DNA of 64,000 nt from Avichristensenella sp031550535 (lineage in GTDB: Bacteria; Bacillota; Clostridia; Christensenellales; Aristaeellaceae), in contig JAVBOM010000061.1 of NCBI GenBank assembly GCA_031550535.1, positions 3,282 through 67,281 on the forward strand, read 5' to 3'. Shown piece after piece: positions 40,352-48,423 of this stretch. The number at the start of each line of letters is the position of its first letter. Position 1 is the first letter of the stretch. The translations under genes and the position numbers were made by a program. The notes beneath the pieces were generated by a model. That model made no database searches. It was not told the origin of the DNA and worked only from the letters and a program-made list of their open reading frames with translations.

Positions 40352-42000
40352 AAAAGCTGCTTGCGGCCGCGCTTTCGGTACTGCTCATTTTGGGTCAGGC
40401 GAGCGCGCTGGCGGAGATTGTAAAGGATGAAACCGTGTATGCGCGGCTTGGCGCGACGGGAACCGAGGAATCCGTCTATGTGGTGAGCCATATCGATACC
40501 CCGGAGGCGGGGGAATATATCGACTACGGCGCGTATGAGCGCGTCTACGCGATGGTTCGCGAGATAACGCCCGCCACCTCTGGCGACGCGATCACGTGGA
40601 CCCTGCCTGCCGACGCGGCCGGGTTTTACGCGGCGGGCGTGCTCACGGAAGCCGCGCTGCCGTTCCAGTTCGAGATCGGCTATGCGCTGGATGGCGCTGC
40701 CGTTGATCCGGATGCGCTGGCGGGGCAGAGCGGGCGCGTTGCGCTAACGATCCGCGCCACGAGCAACGCGAATGCCGCCGAGGTGTTCCGCTCGCGGTAC
40801 ATGGCGCAAATTCAGGTGCCGCTGCCCGCCGCGTGCGCCAATGTGGACGCCCCCGGCGCGACGGGCGCACTCGTCGGCCAGACGCGCACGCTGAGCTACA
40901 CCGTGCTGCCCGGGCAGGACGCGGCGTTCACCCTCGCGTTTGACGCGGAGGATTTCACGATGGACGGGCTGACGATCACCGCGCTGCCGATGGACATTGA
41001 AGGAATGCTCGGGATGGACCTGGGCGGCATGATCGACAAGGCGGGGGACATGGACGAAGGCGCTGGCCAGCTCGCGGACGGCACGGGCAAGCTCGTGGAA
41101 GGTCTTACGGCGCTGTCGGACGGCCTGACGGCGCTCGCGGCGGAAGCAGCCGCCCTGCCCGCAGGCGCGGAAGAATACAAAACAGGGCTGAATCAGGCGC
41201 TGGACGCAGTGGCCGCGCTGCCGGGACAGGTGACGCCGCTGGCCGAAGGCTCCAAAACGCTGACCGAAGGCGCGACGGCGTACATTGATGGCGCGCAAAA
41301 GGCGCTCTCCGGGGCGGAGCAACTGCTGGGCGGCGTGACGACGCTCGCGGCGCAGGGCGAAACCCTCTCCGGCGGGATGGCACAGCTCACGACCGGCCTG
41401 GAGTCCTTCCTGGCGATGCTGCCGGAGGCGCAGCGCAACGCGCTGAAGGCGCAGATCGCCGCGCTTTCCGATGGTGTGACAGCCTACACGCAGGGGGTAT
41501 CCGCCATCGCGGCACAGGCGGGCACGCTGTCGGCGGGCACAAAGCTGCTCACCGAGAACGGCGCGGCGCTCGCGGCCGGGCTGACCGCGCAGAACGACGG
41601 GATACAGGCGCTCACGGCAGGGCTGACGACGCTGGCGGAGGGAACCGCCCCGCTCGCGTCCGGCATGGATTCCCTTGCATCCGGCATGAGCGGGGTGGCG
41701 GACGCGGTCGCGCAGGTGGCGGAGAGCACGGCCGCCATTCCGGAGCAGGCGCAGGCGCTTGCCGACGGACAATCCGCGCTGCTGGACGGCATCCAGGAGG
41801 CGCTCGGCATGCTGGATGGACTGCCGCTGACCGTGGCCGAAGAAACCCCGCTGTACTCTTTCGTCAGCCCGGCGCACGGGGCGCGTTCCGTTCAGTTCGT
41901 GTTCATGACCGAGGGGATTCAAAAGCCCGCCGAGGAAGCCGCGCCGGAGGCGAAAAAGGCGCCGGAGACGTTCTGGGACCGGCTGATGAACCTGTTCTGA
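40348..42000 (+). CDS. Secreted heptad-repeat (YhgE/Pip-like) protein
   Basis: This 550-residue protein has a signal peptide (MKKLLAAALSVLLILGQASALA), a beta-rich domain to about residue 205, then about 270 residues of GL..L..G...L heptad/undecad repeats (for example LADGTGKLVEGLTALSDGL) as in the extracellular part of YhgE/Pip proteins, and a short C-terminal extension ending EAKKAPETFWDRLMNLF. It lacks the membrane helices of YhgE. Translationally coupled to the MMPL exporter (ATGA), it is probably its external partner, forming a long coiled-coil across the cell wall. Such pairing recurs in Firmicutes but the mechanism is not established. Confidence 0.82.
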   Translation: MKKLLAAALSVLLILGQASALAEIVKDETVYARLGATGTEESVYVVSHIDTPEAGEYIDYGAYERVYAMVREITPATSGDAITWTLPADAAGFYAAGVLTEAALPFQFEIGYALDGAAVDPDALAGQSGRVALTIRATSNANAAEVFRSRYMAQIQVPLPAACANVDAPGATGALVGQTRTLSYTVLPGQDAAFTLAFDAEDFTMDGLTITALPMDIEGMLGMDLGGMIDKAGDMDEGAGQLADGTGKLVEGLTALSDGLTALAAEAAALPAGAEEYKTGLNQALDAVAALPGQVTPLAEGSKTLTEGATAYIDGAQKALSGAEQLLGGVTTLAAQGETLSGGMAQLTTGLESFLAMLPEAQRNALKAQIAALSDGVTAYTQGVSAIAAQAGTLSAGTKLLTENGAALAAGLTAQNDGIQALTAGLTTLAEGTAPLASGMDSLASGMSGVADAVAQVAESTAAIPEQAQALADGQSALLDGIQEALGMLDGLPLTVAEETPLYSFVSPAHGARSVQFVFMTEGIQKPAEEAAPEAKKAPETFWDRLMNLF

Positions 42001-42003
42001 CAA

Positions 42004-42062
42004 GGTGGGGATTTCTTATGAAATCCCCTCATGGCGTCCGATTTTTCAAATCAGCGCAACCG
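42004..42062 (+). repeat. Two-hairpin dispersed element, copy G
   Basis: GGTGGGGATTTC, loop TTAT, GAAATCCCC, TCATGGCGT, then the GATTT-TTC-AAATC hairpin with GCGT/GCGC arms (one G-U pair). It starts 4 nt after the stop of the heptad-repeat gene. Confidence 0.85.
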
Positions 42063-42299
42063 GCAAAGAAGCATTGCGCCGCGAGAGGCGCAAGTTTGTA
42101 CTAACACGATCCCCGCCGCCGCAAAGAAGCGACTGGCGGGGATTGCTTGTGCGCAAACGGTGTTCCGCTGCCAGAATAACACCCCAAAACAGAGCGTATG
42201 TTTTGTGCTGCGTTTTCGGGAATTGCTCTCGTTCTCATCGGGCGGGTATGGCCGCAATCTTCCGTGCCGCGATTCCGTTACACCGTGATCCGGCGCATA
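42063..42299 (+). other. Gene-free stretch with two hairpins
   Basis: TTGCGCC/GGCGCAA (42074-42093, loop GCGAGA, followed by GTTTG) and ATCCCCGCC/GGCGGGGAT (42109-42117 and 42135-42143) probably terminate or protect the exporter transcript. The rest, to the kinase promoter, shows nothing I can support. Confidence 0.55.
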
Positions 42300-42334
42300 A
42301 CCATATTGAAAGCGCGCGCGCAATATGGTATGCT
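42300..42334 (+). promoter_or_regulatory. Hybrid-kinase promoter overlapped by a 9-bp inverted repeat
   Basis: -35 TTGAAA (42306-42311), 17 bp, -10 TATGCT (42329-42334). A perfect inverted repeat ACCATATTG (42300-42308)/CAATATGGT (42321-42329) covers part of both boxes, with a CG-alternating spacer between; it looks like a repressor operator. Confidence 0.75.
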
Positions 42335-42390
42335 ATAGGCCGCTGAACCCATTACCCTAGCAACGCGTGTCTGCACACAAGAGGAGCACC

Positions 42391-45300
42391 ATGGCAAAAG
42401 AGAAAAAAATCCGTTCCTTTCGCCGAACTCTCTTCCTGACTATCGGCCTTTTGCTCACCGGATTCGCGGTGGTCTTTTTTGTCGTCTTTCAGGCGTCTAT
42501 TTCGGGCATCCTGCTCGATTCGGAAACCGATTATCTGCTCGATCAGGCGGGGATCATCGCCGGGGTGTGGGAATCCGCCGGGCACAACACGCTTCTCATG
42601 GCGGAGGATACTGCCTACTGGGACGAGTCCGTCCGGTTTGTGCGGGGGGAGAACCCTGATTTTATCAAGCGAAACTGGTCGGCCACCTCCCTGGTGGAGA
42701 GCTATGATTACGATTTTGTGTTCTTCAAGGACCTGGCAGGCGTAGATGTGTATGCCGATTTCTACGACGTTGCCCAAGGGGAGCATACGCCCGTGCCGGA
42801 TGGGCTGAGCGCGCATATCGCCGCGCTGGCGGCGACGGTGTCTCAAAGCGCGGAGCGCGCCGGGACGGAGGCATCGGACAGCAGGACGCTTTTCGGCATC
42901 TTTTTGCAGGACAGCGTGCCGTATTTTGCCGCGATCGCACCAATCCACGTGGAGGAAGCGGGGGAAGCCCCCAGCGGAACCGTGGCCATGGGCAGTGTGC
43001 TGTCCAACGCGTACTTCCACCGCCTGCTGCGCACGGACGCGCTCGATTTTGAGATCACCCCCGCGGGCGAGGCGTCCGGCGACGCAGGGAGCCCGTTTAC
43101 CCTTGCCCGGACCGGGGACACCATCAGCGCGTCCATGACCTTTGCCTGCCTGGACGGCGGAGAACTCGCGCTGACCATCCGCGCGGACCGCGCCGCGTAC
43201 CGGGACGGGCGGCAAGCCATGGGCCTCGCGCTGTTCATGCTGGCGCTGGTGACGGCGCTGTTCGTCGCCCTGCTGTATTTTTCCGCGACGAAGTGGGTCC
43301 TGCGCCCGCTGGAACGGCTGAGCGAGGACATCCGGCGCGTAATGACCACCGGCGGCATTGATTCACACAAGTATTCCAACACCCGCGAGTACGTCGCGCT
43401 CTGCAATTCCATCAACGACATGCTGCTTCGGCTGAACCAGTCCAGAATCTCCGTGGACGTGTTCCGCCGCGTTCTCAACAGCATGAACGCGATGATCTAC
43501 GTATCCGACGTGGAGACGGACGAGCTGCTGTTCGTCAACGACACGCTGCAGAAGAGCTTCGGCCTGGAAGAGTTCAGCCTGGGCAAGCCCTGCTGGACGC
43601 AAATGCAAGCCGGGCAGACGGCGCGCTGCCCGTTCTGCCCGGTGCCCGCCTTGCTCGACCAGTCGGATTTCGCCATCACGTGGGAGGAAAAAAGCTCCGT
43701 GACCGGGCGATACTATCTCAATACGGACTGCCTGATCCACTGGTATGACGACAAGCTGGCCCACCTGCACCACCGCGTGGACATCACGGACAACAAGGCC
43801 GCCGAATCGTCGCTGGAACAGCGCCTGCGACAGCAGGAGATTATGTCCGACATCGCCCAGCGGTTCATCAAGACGCCGGATATCCCGTCGTTCATCCGGT
43901 ACGCGCTGCGCGTGTCGGGCGAGTTCCTGGACGCGGGCCGCGCGCACATCACGAGCGTGAATCCGGAAACCGGGCTGGTGGAGCTGCAATACGAATGGCA
44001 CAACCAGACGCAGGGAATCCCCGCAATCGGCGCAAACTTCCGCCCTTTCGGGGGCGGGCATCCCATTTACGACGCGCTGGTGCGAAACAACGCACCGTAT
44101 GTGGCGGTGGACGACATCGCGCGGCATCCGAACCTGAGCGCGATGACAAAGGACGGCGTGCAGTCGTTCATGGCGCTGCCCATCGTGGTGTCGGGTGCGC
44201 TGTGGGGCATTCTAAACGTGGCGATGATCCGGGAGAAGCGCGCATGGACCGAGAGCGACGCGCACCTGTTCAGCCTGATCGCCAACGTGATCGCCGCCGG
44301 GGTGGAGCGCGTGCAGTCCGAGGAAAAGCTGGTGCGCATGTCATCCATCGTGAACACCTCGCCCAACTACATCACCTACATCACGGCGGACGGGAAGTTT
44401 GAGTACCTGAACCCCGGCGCCGAGCGCATCACGGGATATTCCCGAGAGGAACTGATGAAGGGCGGTTTCGGCGTGATCGTGGATGAGACGACGCGCGAGG
44501 CGCTTTTTGCGGAGCACATCCCGCGCACCATGCGGCAGGGGAAAGACGAATTCGAGATGCCCATCATCCGCAAAAACGGCGAGCGGCGCACGCTGTCCGT
44601 GTCCACGTTTGTCATTGAGGACCGCTCCTGGGGCCTGGGCGCGATCGGCCTGGACATCACGGAGCGGCGGAAGCTGGAGCGGGATCTGATCGTGGCGAAG
44701 GAGCAGGCGGAGCAATCCAGCCAGGCAAAGGGGGATTTCCTCTCGCGCATGAGCCATGAGATGCGCACGCCCATGAACGCGATCATCGGCATGACGCACA
44801 TGGCCAAGACATCGGATGACGCGGACAAAAAGGAATACTGCCTGGACAAGATCGGGGAGGCGTCCACACACCTGCTCGGCGTCATCAACGACGTGCTGGA
44901 CATGTCCAAAATCGAGGCGAACAAGTTCACACTGTCGCCAACGGCGTTTCCGTTTGAGAGAATGTTGCAAAAGGCGGTCGGAATCATTGGCTTTCGCGTG
45001 GAGGAAAAGGGCCAGCGGTTCCGCATGGAGGTCGATCCCGCGATTCCCGGGATGATCGTCGCCGACGAGCAGCGGCTGGCGCAGGTGATCACCAACCTGC
45101 TGAGTAACGCCGTCAAGTTCACGCCGGAGCACGGGAGCATCTCGCTCCGGGCGCAAAAGGTGCGCGAGGCGAATGGCGTCTGCACGCTGCAGGTCGAGGT
45201 GGCGGACACGGGCATCGGCATCTCGGAGGAGCAGCAACGGAAGCTGTTCCGCTCGTTTGAGCAGGCGGACGGCGGCGTATCCAGAAAGTTCGGCGGAACG

Positions 45301-45867
45301 GGGCTGGGCCTGGCGATCTCCAAGAGCATTGTCGGGATGATGAACGGCCGCATCTGGGTAGAGTCCGAGGAAGGGCGGGGCGCGCGGTTCCTCTTCACGG
45401 CGGATGTCGGCCGGGGTGGGGACGGGAGCGTACCCATGGAGAACGAAGCCGCGGCGCCGGAGGAAAACGCCGCCAGGGGCGCATACGCGGGCCTGCGCGT
45501 GCTGCTCGCAGAGGATGTCGATATCAACCGCGAAATCGCGGAGTCGCTGCTGGCGGAGACGGGCATCATCGTGGACCCGGCGGAGAACGGCCGGGTGGCA
45601 TACGAGAAGTTCCGCGCGAACCCGGGGGCGTACAGCCTGATTCTGATGGACGTGCACATGCCGGAGATGGACGGCTACGAGGCCACGCGCAGAATCCGCG
45701 CGCTGAACGTACCGGAGGCAAGCGCCGTGCCTATCGTTGCGATGACGGCGAACGTGTTCCGCGAGGACATCGAAAAATGCCTCGCGGCCGGGATGAACGA
45801 CCACATCGGCAAGCCGCTGGATGTGGAGGAGTTTTTCGCGAAGCTGCGGAAGAACCTCGGACGATGA
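42391..45867 (+). CDS. Hybrid sensor histidine kinase (PAS-GAF-PAS-HK-REC)
   Basis: This 1158-residue membrane kinase has two transmembrane helices (about 14-36 and 275-300) bounding an external CHASE4-like sensor domain, then HAMP (300-355), PAS (about 360-465, with a CPFCP motif), GAF (about 485-640), PAS (about 650-760), HisKA with H-box SHEMRTPMNAIIG (His789), ATPase with NLLSNAVKFTP, DTGIG and GTGLGLA, and a receiver with phosphoacceptor Asp1087 (LILMDVHMPEMDG). It can autophosphorylate and pass phosphate to its own receiver; a phosphotransfer partner is not nearby. The ATG at 42391 has AAGAGGAG upstream; an in-frame GTG eight codons earlier has none. Confidence 0.93.
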   Translation: MAKEKKIRSFRRTLFLTIGLLLTGFAVVFFVVFQASISGILLDSETDYLLDQAGIIAGVWESAGHNTLLMAEDTAYWDESVRFVRGENPDFIKRNWSATSLVESYDYDFVFFKDLAGVDVYADFYDVAQGEHTPVPDGLSAHIAALAATVSQSAERAGTEASDSRTLFGIFLQDSVPYFAAIAPIHVEEAGEAPSGTVAMGSVLSNAYFHRLLRTDALDFEITPAGEASGDAGSPFTLARTGDTISASMTFACLDGGELALTIRADRAAYRDGRQAMGLALFMLALVTALFVALLYFSATKWVLRPLERLSEDIRRVMTTGGIDSHKYSNTREYVALCNSINDMLLRLNQSRISVDVFRRVLNSMNAMIYVSDVETDELLFVNDTLQKSFGLEEFSLGKPCWTQMQAGQTARCPFCPVPALLDQSDFAITWEEKSSVTGRYYLNTDCLIHWYDDKLAHLHHRVDITDNKAAESSLEQRLRQQEIMSDIAQRFIKTPDIPSFIRYALRVSGEFLDAGRAHITSVNPETGLVELQYEWHNQTQGIPAIGANFRPFGGGHPIYDALVRNNAPYVAVDDIARHPNLSAMTKDGVQSFMALPIVVSGALWGILNVAMIREKRAWTESDAHLFSLIANVIAAGVERVQSEEKLVRMSSIVNTSPNYITYITADGKFEYLNPGAERITGYSREELMKGGFGVIVDETTREALFAEHIPRTMRQGKDEFEMPIIRKNGERRTLSVSTFVIEDRSWGLGAIGLDITERRKLERDLIVAKEQAEQSSQAKGDFLSRMSHEMRTPMNAIIGMTHMAKTSDDADKKEYCLDKIGEASTHLLGVINDVLDMSKIEANKFTLSPTAFPFERMLQKAVGIIGFRVEEKGQRFRMEVDPAIPGMIVADEQRLAQVITNLLSNAVKFTPEHGSISLRAQKVREANGVCTLQVEVADTGIGISEEQQRKLFRSFEQADGGVSRKFGGTGLGLAISKSIVGMMNGRIWVESEEGRGARFLFTADVGRGGDGSVPMENEAAAPEENAARGAYAGLRVLLAEDVDINREIAESLLAETGIIVDPAENGRVAYEKFRANPGAYSLILMDVHMPEMDGYEATRRIRALNVPEASAVPIVAMTANVFREDIEKCLAAGMNDHIGKPLDVEEFFAKLRKNLGR

Positions 45868-45908
45868 GGGTGGTTTATTGAAATGCAAGGCTTGAAGGAG
45901 GGCGGAAC

Positions 45909-46382
45909 ATGCGGAGAGGGGACAGGGAAGTCGCGGACATCGATGGACTGGAAGCCATCCTGAAACAGTGCGACGTGTGCCGGCTGGCGCTGCACGCGGA
46001 GCCATTCCCATACCTGGTGCCGGTGAACTTTGGCTACGCGCGGCACGGCGACCGCTTCGCGCTCTACTTTCACGGCGCGGCGGAAGGGACCAAGCTGGAT
46101 CTGCTCCGGCGCAATCCGCGCGCCGCGTTTGAGGTGGATTGCGGGTATCGCGTGCACGACGGCGGGGACAATGCCTGCGCGTACTCGATGGAGTTTGAAA
46201 GCGTCGTCGGGCAGGGCGTGCTGTCGGAGGTTTCCGGGGAGGAAAAGCGGACGGGGCTGCTGGCCGTCATGCGGCAGTACGCGCCGGAGAAGGCATTTGA
46301 GATCAACGACGCGGCCCTGGAGAGCGTCGCGGTGCTGCGGCTGGATGTTGAAAATATGACCGGCAAGCGCCTGCGGAAATAG
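45909..46382 (+). CDS. Pyridoxamine 5'-phosphate oxidase-fold flavoprotein (NimA-like)
   Basis: This 157-residue protein of the split-barrel flavin-binding family resembles the NimA/PNPOx-like group: early CRLALHAEPFPYLVPVNFGY, then YFHGAAEGTKLDLLRRNPRAAFEV, which forms the flavin-phosphate site, and a middle segment YSMEFESVVGQGVL. Members bind FMN, heme or reduce nitroaromatics; which applies is unknown. GAAGGAGGGCGG precedes the ATG. It follows the hybrid kinase by 41 bp and precedes the alkyltransferase-like gene by 5 bp, so the three probably form one transcript. Confidence 0.85.
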   Translation: MRRGDREVADIDGLEAILKQCDVCRLALHAEPFPYLVPVNFGYARHGDRFALYFHGAAEGTKLDLLRRNPRAAFEVDCGYRVHDGGDNACAYSMEFESVVGQGVLSEVSGEEKRTGLLAVMRQYAPEKAFEINDAALESVAVLRLDVENMTGKRLRK

Positions 46383-46387
46383 CGGCC

Positions 46388-46702
46388 ATGGCGATGAGCT
46401 TTCCGGAAGAAATATACGCGATTGCGCGGCGAATCCCGGAGGGACACGTCGCGTCGTACGGGCAGCTCGCGCTGCTGGCGGGCCGGCCGCGCGCCGCGCG
46501 CATTGTTGGTGGCGCGATGAGCCGCTGCCCCGAGGGCAACGGCGTGCCGTGCCACCGTGTCATCCGGGCGGACGGCTCGCTGTGCGACGGGTATGAGTTT
46601 GGCGTGCCAGGGTTGCAGCGGGCGCTGCTCCGGGAGGAAGGCGTGCATTTCCTGCCGGACGGCCGGGTGGATATGCGGATGTGCCAGTGGGACGGAAATT
46701 GA
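46388..46702 (+). CDS. MGMT-family DNA alkyltransferase domain protein
   Basis: This 104-residue protein corresponds to the DNA-binding C-terminal domain of O6-alkylguanine-DNA alkyltransferase: FPEEIYAIARRIPEGHVASY, GRPRAARIVGGAMSRCP and the active-site PCHR in VPCHRVIRADGSLCDGY. Alkyltransferase-like (ATL) proteins have the same size but normally replace this Cys with Trp or Ala; here it is retained, so stoichiometric methyl transfer may still be possible. It ends after the core domain. Starts at 46388 or at the second ATG at 46394. Confidence 0.88.
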   Translation: MAMSFPEEIYAIARRIPEGHVASYGQLALLAGRPRAARIVGGAMSRCPEGNGVPCHRVIRADGSLCDGYEFGVPGLQRALLREEGVHFLPDGRVDMRMCQWDGN

Positions 46703-46712
46703 CGATGACGCG

Positions 46713-46808
46713 GAACCGAATCGAAGACTCCGGGCTATGAAATGGATTCCGCAAGGAATCCCTACCTCGACGGCGGCGCGGATTCGAAGAATCGGACGCC
46801 ATAAGGGG
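46713..46808 (-). repeat. Two-hairpin dispersed elements F1 and F2, compound
   Basis: In minus orientation, F2 (46808-46772) is a partial copy: CCCC, TTATGGCGTCC, GATTC-TTC-GAATC, GCGCCGCC. F1 (46768-46713) follows directly: GGTAGGGATTCC, loop TTGC, GGAATCC, ATTTCATAGCCC, GAGTC-TTC-GATTC. The F1 second hairpin resembles that of copy E. Confidence 0.75.
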
Positions 46809-46950
46809 CACCGGAGGGAAGCGCCGCCAGCGGCGGATAAGCGACCCGCAGGTGCGCCGAGGTACAGAGCGATGGCCCTTCGGGCATCGGAGGGGAGCGC
46901 CCGCAGTGCGGGATATAGCGACCCGGAGATGCCGACCGGCACAGAGCGAT
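46808..46950 (+). repeat. Two structured direct repeats, period about 76 bp
   Basis: Copy 1 (46808-46873) and copy 2 (46884-46950) both run from GCAYCGGAGGG to ACAGAGCGAT with AGCGACCC in the middle. Each has a hairpin at the same place with different but paired arms: CCGCC-AGC-GGCGG in copy 1 and CCCGC-AGT-GCGGG in copy 2. GGCCCTTCGGGC lies between them. Not related to the two-hairpin element. Confidence 0.7.
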
Positions 46951-46982
46951 CAACCGAAGGGCGAGCTCGCGACAATACCGAG

Positions 46983-47010
46983 GCGCTTTCGCCAGAAATC
47001 CTGACCCTAC
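46983..47010 (-). repeat. Fragment of the two-hairpin element, copy H
   Basis: In minus orientation GTAGGGTCAGGATTTC, TGGC, GAAA shares 15 identical bases with copy D, but the second arm is lost. The TAG of its GTAGGG is the stop codon of the polysaccharide deacetylase gene. Confidence 0.6.
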
Positions 47011-48122
47011 TTCTTAACGATGGGCAGCCCCATGCGGACATTCGGAATATCGCCAAGGCCCGGTTCCAGCACGCGGAATTCATACCCCTGCGCGTGGAAG
47101 TGCGCCACAAGATCGGGAAGCGTGCGGATGGTGCGCTTTTTGCCGTCGTGCACCAGCATCACAATCGGCCCGTCATAGCGCGCCGCCGTGTCAATCGCGC
47201 GGTCGAGCGACTTCTGGTCCGTCGTGATGTCGGGTTCCGTGTCGCCGTTCAGCGCGTTCCAGTCAATCCACGTGTAGCCAGCCTTTTGCAGCCGCGAGCG
47301 GTACTCCTGCGGGATGGTCGCCACGCCGTAGGGCACGCGCAGGATGGGCATGTCCAGCGGGAATCTGAGCGCGTCGGCGACGGCGTTCTCGCAGCGTTTG
47401 AAGTCACTCAGGCAGGATTCATAGCTCTCCTGCAGGATCTGATCATTGTGATTGTAGGAATGGTTGGCGATCACGTGTCCCTGCTCGTAAATCGCCCGGA
47501 GGAACACCGGGCGGCTTTTCACATACGCGCCCACGACAAAGAATGTTGCTTTCACATCCAACTTATCCAGCGTGGCCAGCAGCTCCATGGTATATTGGGA
47601 AGGCGTATCGTCAATCGTAAGGTAGATGATCTTGCTGTTTGGCTGCGCGGCCGGCGCGTCGTCCCCGTTCAGCGCGGCGAATACCTCGTCCACGGTCATG
47701 GTTGCCGCGCCTTCCTCGTGCCGGTAGTACAGCACGCCGTCCGCGCTGTAGTACCATTCGCCGGTCAGGGCGAAGGGCGCGAGGGCCGGTCTCGTTTCCG
47801 GCACGGCGAACGCGTCCCCGGCCCCGGGGTACAGCAGCGCAAGCTCCTCCACGGTCAGCGCCGAGCCGGCCGGAAGGTATCCGTCCCGCACGGTGATCTC
47901 CGCCTCTTGCGCGATGGCCTGCAGCGCGGCGCTCAGCGGAACGTCATTCTGGGTGATGAATAGCCATGTCTTGTTTTCCGTCAGGGTCCAGATGCCACCG
48001 GGCAGGAGGATCTCCTCCGCGGCGTCGCCGTCGGAATGAGCGTCCAGGGTGTTCTCGGCCAAGGCGAGCGCCGGGAGCAGGCAGAGGGCGGTCAAGAGCA
48101 GGATCAAGGACAAACTTCGCAT
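47007..48122 (-). CDS. Secreted polysaccharide deacetylase
   Basis: This 371-residue protein has a signal peptide (MRSLSLILLLTALCLLPALA), an N-terminal region of about 160 residues with SH3- or stalk-like sequence, then a NodB domain. Motif 1 is YLTIDDTPSQYT (usual form TFDDGP, so the two Asp are kept but GP is changed to TP); motif 2 is NHSYNHND with both metal His; RVPYG and MLVHDG supply later catalytic residues. It probably deacetylates peptidoglycan or another wall glycan. AAAGGAG precedes the ATG at 48122. Its stop codon lies in a dispersed-element fragment. Confidence 0.88.
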   Translation of the reverse strand: MRSLSLILLLTALCLLPALALAENTLDAHSDGDAAEEILLPGGIWTLTENKTWLFITQNDVPLSAALQAIAQEAEITVRDGYLPAGSALTVEELALLYPGAGDAFAVPETRPALAPFALTGEWYYSADGVLYYRHEEGAATMTVDEVFAALNGDDAPAAQPNSKIIYLTIDDTPSQYTMELLATLDKLDVKATFFVVGAYVKSRPVFLRAIYEQGHVIANHSYNHNDQILQESYESCLSDFKRCENAVADALRFPLDMPILRVPYGVATIPQEYRSRLQKAGYTWIDWNALNGDTEPDITTDQKSLDRAIDTAARYDGPIVMLVHDGKKRTIRTLPDLVAHFHAQGYEFRVLEPGLGDIPNVRMGLPIVKK

Positions 48123-48200
48123 AGAGCTCCTTTGCTGGGCAACGTGCGAATCTGGCGAGGCCAGGGCAGACGCATGCGCGTGTATCATTTTCCAGGGAAA

Positions 48201-48229
48201 AGTATACACTATTGTCGAATTGTGGGCAA
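48201..48229 (-). promoter_or_regulatory. Promoter for the polysaccharide deacetylase
   Basis: On the minus strand, -35 TTGCCC and -10 TATACT are separated by 17 bp; the start codon is about 78 nt downstream. Confidence 0.75.
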
Positions 48230-48295
48230 GCGACGATGAAAAAAAGACCGCCTTACGCCGCGCGCCGAAAACGCGGAAAAAATGCGCGGCTTTGC

Positions 48296-48324
48296 TTGCG
48301 GTGTGAGCAAAACTGTGCTATAAT
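48296..48324 (+). promoter_or_regulatory. Promoter for rpsB-tsf
   Basis: A -35 TTGCGG and a consensus -10 TATAAT are separated by 17 bp. Confidence 0.8.
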
Positions 48325-48337
48325 ACTTCGGAAAACG

Positions 48338-48402
48338 CACTTTTGCCGACGGGCGCGGGCGTGCCGCGAATGCGGTGCCGCGCCTGTATGACGCAAAAGG
48401 TG
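48338..48402 (+). promoter_or_regulatory. Candidate S2 autoregulatory leader
   Basis: A long stacked hairpin spans most of the rpsB leader: CTTTTGC (48340-48346)/GCAAAAG (48393-48399), GGGCGCGG (48351-48358)/CCGCGCCT (48378-48385), and CCGC-GAAT-GCGG (48364-48375). It ends 8 nt before the AAGGAGG of rpsB. Autoregulation of rpsB by S2 is known in other bacteria; the link here is inferred. Confidence 0.55.
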
Positions 48403-48423
48403 GAAAAACAAGGAGGAAACCCA

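Noticed and set aside
46388..46702. Alkyltransferase-like (ATL) protein lacking the catalytic Cys
   Set aside because: PCHR is intact, so the ATL label, which implies Trp or Ala at that place, does not apply.
46808..46950. CRISPR array
   Set aside because: Only two imperfect copies with a spacer of about 10 bp and no cas genes; the units are structured repeats instead.
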